Source: Sandaracinaceae bacterium
GTDB lineage: Bacteria > Myxococcota_A > Polyangia > Polyangiales > Houyiibacteriaceae
NCBI GenBank assembly: GCA_020633075.1
Contig: JACKEI010000006.1
Coordinates: 62,001-126,000 of the forward strand
Length of the DNA: 64,000 nt
Reading direction: 5' to 3'
A program made the position numbers and the translations under genes. This document shows positions 57,872-64,000 of this stretch, one piece after another. The first letter of the stretch is position 1, and each line of letters begins with the position of its first letter. The notes under the pieces are model-generated. The model made no database searches and was not told the origin of the DNA. It saw only the letters and a program-made list of their open reading frames with translations.

Positions 57872-58650
57872 GCGAACAACAACGGAGTGGGATGCCGACA
57901 TCGCGCGCTACGCTTGCGTCCTTCGCCATGACGCTCGTGGTGCTGGCGCTGGCGGCGTGCAGCCCGGACCTGCCCGAAGGTGAGTTCGTGTGCAGCAATG
58001 GAGGGAGCTGCCCCGACGGGTGGCGCTGCCTCCTGGACGACCGCTGCTACTCTCCGGACTTCGCAGGCCTGGACGTGTACGCGCCCTGCAGCGTGGACAC
58101 CGACTGCGCGTCCCGCCTGTGCCTGCGGCCCTTCGAGGCGTCCACGGTCGGACAGTGCTCCAGCTCGTGCGAGTCGAGCGAGAGCTGTCCCGAAAGGCCC
58201 GACGCCACGGTGGACGGTCTGCTCGGCGGGGTCTGCGCGATGAACATGGGCTGCATCGCTGCCTGTACGGATTCCGACGACTGCGGCCCCGACCAGCGCT
58301 GCGTGGTGGTGCCCATGACCGCCGGCGAGACGGCCTGCGTGAATTTCGACGACACGTCCTTCAGCGGCAGGCAGAGCTGCCGAGGACCGAACGACTGCGC
58401 GGAGGGGCTCTTTTGCCTACGCGACGTCACGCGGGACGTCGAAGGCGTCTGCAGCTGGCCTTGCTCGCCCGGCGGCACGTGTCCCACGGGAGCCACGTGC
58501 GAGCCGTTGGGGTTGGGCGGATCCCTCCCGATGCACGCTTGCCTGGCGACCTGCAACAACACGCCCGGCAGCTGCGGCAGCCCGCAGCTGGTGTGCGCGG
58601 CCTTCCCGATGACCGTCCCGCACTGCGTCCCCCCAGGCTGGGCGCCCTAG
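57868..58650 (+). CDS. Cys-rich lipoprotein, last gene of the kinase operon
   Basis: 260 residues from the GTG at 57868. It overlaps the TPR stop (GTGA), with GGAGG 7 nt upstream. The signal peptide ends in LAAC, giving a lipidated C31. The mature part has about 26 Cys in short repeating blocks (CSNGGSCPDGWRCLLDDRC, then CSVDTDCASRLCLRPF and CTDSDDCGPDQRC). This resembles Cys-rich repeats of myxobacterial surface lipoproteins. It is likely disulfide-bonded on the outer membrane. A shorter start (ATG at 57892) is possible. Confidence 0.8.
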   Translation: MSEQQRSGMPTSRATLASFAMTLVVLALAACSPDLPEGEFVCSNGGSCPDGWRCLLDDRCYSPDFAGLDVYAPCSVDTDCASRLCLRPFEASTVGQCSSSCESSESCPERPDATVDGLLGGVCAMNMGCIAACTDSDDCGPDQRCVVVPMTAGETACVNFDDTSFSGRQSCRGPNDCAEGLFCLRDVTRDVEGVCSWPCSPGGTCPTGATCEPLGLGGSLPMHACLATCNNTPGSCGSPQLVCAAFPMTVPHCVPPGWAP

Positions 58651-58689
58651 CAGGCGGCGACGACGAAGACCTCGAGGGCCTCACGCCGG

Positions 58690-59340
58690 TCAGACGCGCG
58701 GCAAGAAGACGGGCGCCTCCATGGTGCTCTCGAAGTGGCGCTGCGCCACGGCCGGCCCGGCGCGGCGTGCCCTGGCGAGGCCCATGAACGGCGGATGACT
58801 CGACGAGAAGCGCGACAAGGCCATGCTGGCCGCGGACACGTCGGCGCGGAAGCTCGCGGTGAACCGGCAGCGCGTCTCGCCGTCGTGCGCCTGCAGCGTG
58901 GAGGTGCTGGAGCGCAGCGTCTTGGTGGGCCCGAAGGCCTTCATGCGCAGCGCCAGCGACGTCCCGTCGTCGGCGTCGACGCGCAGCTCGTCGCCCACGT
59001 TGGTGAAGCGCGCGAGCGTCTTGGGCAGCTTCCAGATCTCGCGGCCGGCGTGGAGCGTGGTGTTCTCGTTGACGTACATGACCGAGACGTACCAGCCCTT
59101 GGCGCGCGGACCGCAGCGGCGGTCCTGCACGAAGGCGGGCATCCAGATGAGCTCGTCGTACAGCAGCGGCGACGGCGCCTCGTAGACCACGTAGCTGAGC
59201 AGGCCGAGGGTGAGCGGCCCCGGGTGCGCGACCTCGAGGCCGGACGGCAGCGCGAGGTCCGCGACGCGCACCAAGTAGGGGGCCACGAAGGCCCGGCCGT
59301 GGGTGTGCCAAGGGGCGGGAGGGAACGCTACGGGAGACAT
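58690..59340 (-). CDS. Acetoacetate-decarboxylase-like protein
   Basis: 216 residues from the ATG at 59340, with GAGG upstream. The fold (PYLVRVADLALPSGLEVAHP, then GLLSYVVYEAPSPLLYDELI and SVMYVNENTTLHAGREIWKL) matches the ADC superfamily. Its active-site Lys forms a Schiff base in true decarboxylases. The Lys in IWKLPKTLARF is a candidate but I cannot confirm it. The superfamily also contains non-decarboxylating aldolases and lipid-related proteins. Its start overlaps the upstream lipoprotein stop by 13 nt, so the two may be co-transcribed. Confidence 0.75.
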   Translation of the reverse strand: MSPVAFPPAPWHTHGRAFVAPYLVRVADLALPSGLEVAHPGPLTLGLLSYVVYEAPSPLLYDELIWMPAFVQDRRCGPRAKGWYVSVMYVNENTTLHAGREIWKLPKTLARFTNVGDELRVDADDGTSLALRMKAFGPTKTLRSSTSTLQAHDGETRCRFTASFRADVSAASMALSRFSSSHPPFMGLARARRAGPAVAQRHFESTMEAPVFLPRV

Positions 59341-59747
59341 ACGGACATCACCTCGAGGGGGCCTTCGACCGGAGTACAGCGCGAGCCGCGATAGCAATCC
59401 TCCGGCAGCGCACAGGTGGCGAAGCACAGCGGGGTGAGCGTCGGGTCGCCTTCCAACACCAGACACGCGGCCCCCTCTGGGCAGTCTTGGTCCACGGCGC
59501 AGCGCAGCGTGCACTGTCTGCCGCTGCCCTCGCTGCCGTCCGAGCGGGTGAAGAGCAGCTCGTAGCAGCCGTCCGCAGGCGCCGCGCACTCGGCCCCGCC
59601 AGCGCAGCGCGTGAACGGCGGGCCGTCCGCGACGCAACCGGTCGCGCAGACCAGCAGTAGCGCAAGCAGCCCAGCGGCGACGGCGCAACGGGCGCCACGT
59701 ACACGGCTGCCTGGGCGCGCGACGCGCTGGGAGGGAGAAGAGCGCAT
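59328..59747 (-). CDS. Small Cys-rich lipoprotein
   Basis: 139 residues from the ATG at 59747. The signal peptide ends in ATGC, giving a lipidated C38. The mature part has about 10 Cys (RCAGGAECAAPADGC, then CTLRCAVDQDCPEGAACLVL and CFATCALPEDCYRGSRC), a compact disulfide-rich unit similar to the 57868 lipoprotein. Function is unknown. It diverges from the argD-like gene (48 nt). It overlaps the downstream decarboxylase-like gene by 13 nt. Confidence 0.75.
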   Translation of the reverse strand: MRSSPSQRVARPGSRVRGARCAVAAGLLALLLVCATGCVADGPPFTRCAGGAECAAPADGCYELLFTRSDGSEGSGRQCTLRCAVDQDCPEGAACLVLEGDPTLTPLCFATCALPEDCYRGSRCTPVEGPLEVMSVCLP

Positions 59748-59795
59748 GGAGCGGCAGGGTAGCCGCAAGGCCCGCCGTGCACTAGATCCGCGCGC

Positions 59796-60983
59796 ATGGA
59801 ACACGCGCTCCCGCCCAGCCCCGTTCATGTCCTCGAGACCGCCGTGCGGCCGGCCGCCGTGATGGTGCGCGGCGCGGGGGACGAGCTCTTCGACCAGGAC
59901 GGCAAGCGCTACCTCGACTTCGTACAGGGCTGGGCGGTGAACTCCCTCGGCCACTCCCCCGAGGCCGTGGCGCGCGCGCTGCGGACGCAAGCCAGCGCGC
60001 TGGTCCACTCGAGCGCGGGCTACTTCAACGCACCGCAGGTCCAGCTGTGCACGACGCTGGCCCGGCTGAGCGGTCTCGAGCGCACGTTCCTGTGCGCCAC
60101 CGGCGCCGAGGCCAACGAGAGCGCCATCAAGCTGGCGCGCAAGTGGGGGCAGCGTGAGCGCGGCGGGGCGTGGGAGATCGTGACCACGGCCGACGCCTTC
60201 CACGGGCGCACGCTGGCGACCATGAGCGCCAGCGGGAAGAGCGCGTTCGCGCCGCTCTTCGAGCCCAAGGTGCAGGGCTTCCGCAAGGTGCCCTTCGGCG
60301 ACGCGGCGGCGGTGGAGGCCGCGCTCGACGAGCGGGTGGCGGCCGTGCTGGTGGAACCCATCCAGGGCGAGGCCGGCGTGGTGGTGCCACCCAGGGGCTA
60401 CCTGCGGCAGCTGCGCGAGCTGTGCAGCGCGCAGGGCGTGCTCCTGATGTTCGACGAGGTGCAGACGGGTGTGGGGCGCACCGGCGCGCTCTTCGCGTTC
60501 GAGCACGAAGGTGCGCGCCCGGACGTCATGACACTGGGCAAGGGCCTGGGCGCCGGCGTGCCGCTGGCGGCCATGCTGTGCGACGCGCGCGTCGCGTGCT
60601 TCGAGCCGGGTGACCAAGGCGGAACCTACTCGGGCAACGCGCTCACCTCCGCCGTGGGCCAAGCCGTGCTCGAGGCGGTCACCGCGCCGGGCTTCCTGGA
60701 CCACGTCAACGCGATGTCCGTGAAGCTGCGCGGGGTCTTGGAGGCCTTGGTGCCGCGCGGGCTCGTCGCCTCGGTGCGCGGGGCCGGGCTGCTCTTGGCG
60801 GCCGAGCTGCCCGCCGCGACGGCCAGCGACGTGGTGCGCCGCGCGCACGCGGAGGGGCTGTTGCTGAACGCGCCGCGCCCGAACCTGCTGCGCTTCATGC
60901 CCGCGCTGAACGTGCTGCCGGCGTCCATCGACGAGCTGGCCGAGCGCCTGCCGGGCCTGCTCGAGGCGGCCGGGAGGAGCTGA
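59796..60983 (+). CDS. argD: Acetylornithine aminotransferase-like class III aminotransferase
   Basis: 395 residues. The class III PLP fold shows TGAEANESAIKLARKW, then the TADAFHGRTLATMSASGK and EPIQGEAGVVVPP segments. The PLP-binding K249 sits in TLGKGLGAGVP, after the FDEVQTGVGRTG cofactor loop. This pattern fits ArgD, which converts N-acetylglutamate semialdehyde and glutamate to N-acetylornithine in arginine synthesis. Related succinylornithine or diaminobutyrate enzymes cannot be excluded because no other arg gene is nearby. TAGATC (59783-59788) ends 7 nt before the ATG. Confidence 0.85.
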   Translation: MEHALPPSPVHVLETAVRPAAVMVRGAGDELFDQDGKRYLDFVQGWAVNSLGHSPEAVARALRTQASALVHSSAGYFNAPQVQLCTTLARLSGLERTFLCATGAEANESAIKLARKWGQRERGGAWEIVTTADAFHGRTLATMSASGKSAFAPLFEPKVQGFRKVPFGDAAAVEAALDERVAAVLVEPIQGEAGVVVPPRGYLRQLRELCSAQGVLLMFDEVQTGVGRTGALFAFEHEGARPDVMTLGKGLGAGVPLAAMLCDARVACFEPGDQGGTYSGNALTSAVGQAVLEAVTAPGFLDHVNAMSVKLRGVLEALVPRGLVASVRGAGLLLAAELPAATASDVVRRAHAEGLLLNAPRPNLLRFMPALNVLPASIDELAERLPGLLEAAGRS

Positions 60984-61021
60984 GCGACGGCGGCGCGACG
61001 CGGCGCGCGGATGAGCGCAGG

Positions 61022-62041
61022 TCAGCGCAGCAAGCGGTGCTGCTCCAGGAGCGCGGGCCAGTCCACGCTCGCGCGCTCGCCGTTGGGGAGGGTGAGCTGG
61101 CCCGTGAGCCGCCCCGCGACCCAGCGGCTGTGGTGATGAATCAGGCCACCCAGGCGACGCTCGTCGGCCTCGTGGCTGGCGCGCGTGGTGAAGTCCAGAG
61201 ACAGACCCGCAGCGCGCGCGCGCCCGTCCGCGAGCAGCTCCACCCACGGGAGCGCGTACGGCCGCCCGTCGACGAAGAGCGTCGCCTCCTGCCGCTCACC
61301 CAGCAGGTCTCCCGCGCTGCACGTGAGCGCCGCGCGCCGCCCTGCGACCACCCCCTCGGCGCTCAGCAACCGCCCGCTGCTGCGCGTGGGCAGGAAGGCG
61401 TTGTAGTAGGTGAGCTCCGCGACGGTGTCGTCGAGGGGCACGCCGCGTCCGCTCACGCTGAGTGTGCCAGTGACGGACAACAGCGGCGCGCGCTGGGTGA
61501 GCGCGGGGCGGTGCCGGAGGGGCGCGCGGGCCTCGCCGATGACGATGGACGGCGTGGGCGCGCCAGCGCTCGCGAGCACCAGGTCCGCGTGCACGTCTTC
61601 CCAGCGCACGGCGAGCGTCCATGCGCTCTGCCCCTTGTCACGCGTGAGCGAGACGTCCGCGGCGCCCTCGCGCAGGAAGGCCTTGGTCCCCTCCCCGGCG
61701 TCCGGGCCCACCACCAGCTTGCGCAGCGGCGCGGCCTGCTGGGACTTCGCCACGACCCGGCCAGCGCGGCGGTCGAGCAGCATCACGTGGCCGACACCCA
61801 GCGTGCCGTTGTCCTGGATGCGCAGCACGAAGGTCTCGTCTGCGGCGTGCAGCACCACTTGGAACCAGCGCTTGCGCACGATGGCGCGCCGCACCTGCCC
61901 GTGAGGCCAGCCCTTGTAGTAACCCCAGCGCACCTCGTGGATCTGCCCGGCATAGGCGCCCACGCGCGCGCGATAGGTCTCGGGGTCGTAGGCTTGGGCA
62001 GGCGCGGGGGGCAGTGGCAGCACGGTGATGCTTGGTACCAT
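61022..62041 (-). CDS. DUF2804-like protein
   Basis: 339 residues from the ATG at 62041 (a GTG at 62044 is also in frame). It has no signal peptide. Two beta-rich halves contain HEVRWGYYKGWPHGQVRRAI, then RWFQVVLHAADETFVLRIQD and TLGVGHVMLLDRR, and later ATLFVDGRPYALPWVELLAD. This resembles the DUF2804 family, whose role is unknown though a lipocalin-like lipid or retinoid fold has been suggested for the group. It converges on the argD-like gene and lies directly downstream of the flavin oxidoreductase gene (18 nt), so it may be co-transcribed with it. Confidence 0.65.
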   Translation of the reverse strand: MVPSITVLPLPPAPAQAYDPETYRARVGAYAGQIHEVRWGYYKGWPHGQVRRAIVRKRWFQVVLHAADETFVLRIQDNGTLGVGHVMLLDRRAGRVVAKSQQAAPLRKLVVGPDAGEGTKAFLREGAADVSLTRDKGQSAWTLAVRWEDVHADLVLASAGAPTPSIVIGEARAPLRHRPALTQRAPLLSVTGTLSVSGRGVPLDDTVAELTYYNAFLPTRSSGRLLSAEGVVAGRRAALTCSAGDLLGERQEATLFVDGRPYALPWVELLADGRARAAGLSLDFTTRASHEADERRLGGLIHHHSRWVAGRLTGQLTLPNGERASVDWPALLEQHRLLR

Positions 62042-62059
62042 CACCCCACGGCGGAGGCA

Positions 62060-63265
62060 TCAGACAAAGTTGTCCGGACGCTCCACGCAGCGGATGCCGT
62101 CTGGGTCCTCGATCAGCACCGCGCACTCGTTGCAGTGGCTGCAGCCGTTGACGTAGCCGGGGTTGCCTGCAGCGTTCTTGGGGAGATCGGGGTCGAAGAG
62201 CAGCGCGCGCCCCAGCTGCACGAAGTCGAAGCCCTCGCGCATGAGGGTCTCGAAGCTCGCCCCGGTCGCGGCGCCGCCCACGTAGCAGACGCCGCAGCTC
62301 ACTCGCTCACGGATCCGGCGTGAGTGCTCGAGGAAGAAGAGCTCTTCGTAGGGGTAGTCCTTGAAGAGCATGCCACCCGCCAGCTTGACCCCCAGCTTCA
62401 TGAAGGGGCTCTTCTGGGTGCGCATGATGCCGTCACGGATGTTGGTGCCGCGGAAGAGCAGCATGGGGTTGAAGCTGCTGGTGCCACCGCTGCAGATGAT
62501 CACGTCGAGGCCACCGCGCTCGAGCAGCGTCGCGATCTCGAGGGAGTCTTCGTAGGTGACGCCGCCGGGCACCCCGTCGGTCATGCTGATCTTGCCGAAG
62601 AGGGGGAAGTCGTCGCCGACGGCGGCCCGCACGGCGGCCAGCACCTCGAGGGGGAAGCGCATGCGGTTGTGAAGCGTCCCGCCGTAGGCGTCCTTGCGCT
62701 TGTTGGTGAGGGGGCTGATGAACTGGCTGATGCCGTAGCCGTGCCCGAAGTGCACCTCGATGGCGTCGAAGCCCACGGACTTCATGAAGCGCGCCGCGTC
62801 TCCGAACACGCCCACGCGCTCCTTGATCTGAGCGCTGGTCATGGCGGTGGAGATGGCGCGGCCGACGGTGAGGCCAATGGGGCTGAAGGCGCGCGAGGGC
62901 CCGAGCGGGCTCTTGCCCTTGAACAGAGGGTTCTTGGTGAAGGTGCCGGCGTGGCCGAGCTGGCCCATGACGGCCGCGCCGGTGGCGTGCACCTCCCGGA
63001 TCAAGTGCTCGAGAGGTGCCCGCACCCCCTCGTGCATGTACATCATGTTGTCGTCGATGCGCCCGTCCGACTCGGCGGCGCAATAGCCGATGTTGGTGAG
63101 CGCCACGCCTCCTTCGCCCATGCGCCGATGCAGCCGTGTGAGCGCCTCGCCCGGGACCCCGCCCGGCGTCTTGCCCTCGAACGTGGCCGCCTTGATGAGC
63201 CTGTTGCGCAGCGTGAGGCCGCGAACCTGCGCCGGGGAGAAGCACTTGTCGTAGTCTGCGCTCAT
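62060..63265 (-). CDS. Old-yellow-enzyme / 2,4-dienoyl-CoA-reductase-like flavin oxidoreductase
   Basis: 401 residues from the ATG at 63265. The FMN TIM barrel is clear (FSPAQVRGLTLRNRLIKAA, then VHATGAAVMGQLGHAGTFT and VGFDAIEVHFGHGYGISQFI, then LMREGFDFVQLGRALLFDPD). Substrate-site residues His and Gly lie in HFGHGYG. A C-terminal Cys cluster (NGCSHCNECAV, then GIRC) resembles the 4Fe-4S ligands of 2,4-dienoyl-CoA reductase, but the second flavin domain is absent. It reduces activated C=C bonds such as enones or enoyl lipids. A TetR gene diverges from it, with an 8-7-8 palindrome between. Confidence 0.9.
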   Translation of the reverse strand: MSADYDKCFSPAQVRGLTLRNRLIKAATFEGKTPGGVPGEALTRLHRRMGEGGVALTNIGYCAAESDGRIDDNMMYMHEGVRAPLEHLIREVHATGAAVMGQLGHAGTFTKNPLFKGKSPLGPSRAFSPIGLTVGRAISTAMTSAQIKERVGVFGDAARFMKSVGFDAIEVHFGHGYGISQFISPLTNKRKDAYGGTLHNRMRFPLEVLAAVRAAVGDDFPLFGKISMTDGVPGGVTYEDSLEIATLLERGGLDVIICSGGTSSFNPMLLFRGTNIRDGIMRTQKSPFMKLGVKLAGGMLFKDYPYEELFFLEHSRRIRERVSCGVCYVGGAATGASFETLMREGFDFVQLGRALLFDPDLPKNAAGNPGYVNGCSHCNECAVLIEDPDGIRCVERPDNFV

Positions 63266-63276
63266 GGTTTGAACTT

Positions 63277-63299
63277 CATATGTAACCGCGCTACATATG
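63277..63299. promoter_or_regulatory. Operator between the flavin oxidoreductase and TetR genes
   Basis: Arms CATATGTA (63277-63284) and TACATATG (63292-63299) with a 7-nt centre, ACCGCGC. The match is perfect over 8 bp on each side. It sits 11 nt from the oxidoreductase start and 8 nt from the tetR ATG, overlapping both likely promoters. A TetR site is the likely function. Confidence 0.7.
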
Positions 63300-63307
63300 T
63301 CAACTCG

Positions 63308-63886
63308 ATGAACTCTCCCCGCCGAACGCAGGCCGAGCGCCGCGCCCACACACAAGCTAGCGTGCTCGCGAGCGCGACCCGCCTGTTTGGCGCGCACGGC
63401 TACGCGGCCACGAGCGTGGAGCAGATCGCCGCTGACGCCGGCACGACCATCCGCCCGGTCTATCACTACTTCGGCAACAAGCAGGCGCTCTTCGAGGCGG
63501 TGACCCACGCGCTCGAGGGGGAGCTGCTCGCGGTGCTGCGCGACCCGTCCTACACGACGGATCGTGCCGGCCTCTTGGCGCGCTTTCGGGCCTGCCTCGA
63601 GGTGCTTGCGCGCCCGGACGTGCAGCGCGTGGTGCTGCTGGACGCGCCCGCCGTGCTGGGCAAGAGCCGCTGGGCAGAGTCGCAGGTGGTCCGCGCCGCG
63701 AGCGACCTGCTCGGGACGCTGCCGCTCGGCAACGACCCCGTGCGCGGCGAGCTCATCCGCCGGATGGCCATCGGCGCTTTGACCGAGGCCGCGCTGACCC
63801 TCGCAGAGAGCAAGGACGAGGCGACGCTCGCGCAGCGCATCGAGATGTTGATCGGCCTGGCCACCCTGCTCCTGCCAAACACCTAG
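63308..63886 (+). CDS. TetR-family regulator of the flavin oxidoreductase gene
   Basis: 192 residues. The helix-turn-helix is at about residues 15-60 (TQASVLASATRLFGAHGYAA, then VEQIAADAGTTIRPVYHYFG). The C-terminal helical domain (VQRVVLLDAPAVLGKSRWAE) binds an unknown effector, perhaps an enone or xenobiotic. TATGTC (63296-63301) ends 6 nt before the ATG and no ribosome site is seen, so a leaderless mRNA is likely, arising within or beside the palindrome. Confidence 0.88.
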   Translation: MNSPRRTQAERRAHTQASVLASATRLFGAHGYAATSVEQIAADAGTTIRPVYHYFGNKQALFEAVTHALEGELLAVLRDPSYTTDRAGLLARFRACLEVLARPDVQRVVLLDAPAVLGKSRWAESQVVRAASDLLGTLPLGNDPVRGELIRRMAIGALTEAALTLAESKDEATLAQRIEMLIGLATLLLPNT

Positions 63887-63939
63887 CGGGACGGTGAGCG
63901 CCTCCTCGGGGCGCGCCAACTCTGCCGCGCACGAGGCGC

Positions 63940-64000
63940 TCACGGCGTGGGCGGCGCGATGATGGGGCGCTGACCCACCACGATGCGCGCGTCGCGCCCG
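63940..64000 (-). CDS. Possible 3' end of a gene cut by the window edge
   Basis: The last 61 nt on the minus strand read as 19 codons ending in a TGA at 63942-63940, with residues RIVVGQRPIIAPPTP near the end. The frame is open to the window edge. This is too short to name a family and may be chance, since GC-rich DNA leaves many frames open. It lies 53 nt after the convergent tetR stop. Confidence 0.3.
   Translation of the reverse strand, partial: GRDARIVVGQRPIIAPPTP

Noticed and set aside
1..64000. tRNA, rRNA or mobile element
   Set aside because: No transposase-like gene, inverted terminal repeat with target duplication, or cloverleaf was recognised by eye; a tRNAscan or Rfam run would be decisive.

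Overview
The window is GC-rich (roughly 70 percent G+C), almost fully coding DNA. It looks like a chromosomal segment of a predatory or soil-type Myxococcota (the former Deltaproteobacteria), perhaps near the Sandaracinus/Polyangiales group. Pointers are the very high GC, many GTG starts, about fourteen secreted lipoproteins, a DUF4388-roadblock protein beside an MglA-like GTPase, a TIGR02147 protein, a Ser/Thr kinase, DUF2330 and VCBS-repeat surface proteins, and many TetR regulators. The taxonomic call is inference. No rRNA, tRNA, CRISPR array, insertion sequence or phage gene was seen.

Layout. 1-523: arsenic resistance (arsR and a cut ACR3 pump). 661-5669: Tol-Pal envelope system, with pal-tolQ-tolR-tolA-tolB in one minus-strand run and a cpoB/ybgF-like gene converging on it. 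5854-17986: mostly lipoproteins and regulators (beta-propeller lipoprotein, VIT-VWA-DUF2135 lipoprotein, TIGR02147/lipoprotein pair, TetR, GlxA-type AraC regulator, GST). 18018-21891: acyl-CoA dehydrogenase and a large propeller lipoprotein. 22079-28692: a TetR gene diverging from a five-gene run of aldehyde dehydrogenase, NSDHL/Erg26-like dehydrogenase, membrane-anchored 2Fe-2S reductase, sterol desaturase/hydroxylase and an unknown protein. 28700-41251: ABC exporter, quinone oxidoreductase, EGF-like and TPR surface genes, dienelactone hydrolase, BASS transporter, PHP-domain lipoprotein and a CPBP protein. 41259-48864: a histone-H1-like/acetyltransferase fusion, VCBS and DUF2330 surface proteins and a roadblock/GTPase pair. 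48913-52854: LLM oxidoreductase, a 276-bp hexanucleotide array, and a kinase-TetR-HAD operon. 52941-58650: VOC protein, a DES1-like lipid desaturase with its TetR, and a Ser/Thr kinase-TPR-lipoprotein operon. 58690-64000: acetoacetate-decarboxylase-like protein, ArgD-like aminotransferase, DUF2804 protein, and an old-yellow-enzyme/TetR pair.

How it fits together. Two loci encode enzymes whose closest recognisable relatives are eukaryotic lipid enzymes: the NSDHL/ERG25-like operon (22777-27484) and the DES1-like sphingolipid desaturase (53401-54342). Each lies beside a divergent TetR gene with a palindrome between them, so I infer lipid-responsive control of membrane sterol-like and sphingolipid-like modification. 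This is the best candidate for an undescribed system here. Much of the rest is envelope biology: Tol-Pal, lipoproteins and exporter.

Expression signals. Several genes lack a Shine-Dalgarno sequence but have a T/C-A-N-N-N-T/C hexamer ending 6-7 nt before the start codon, which suggests leaderless mRNAs. Downstream genes in operons use strong GGAGG sites or stop/start overlaps, including a likely CTG start at 56834. Starts given here were chosen from these signals, signal peptides and homology, and were not computed.
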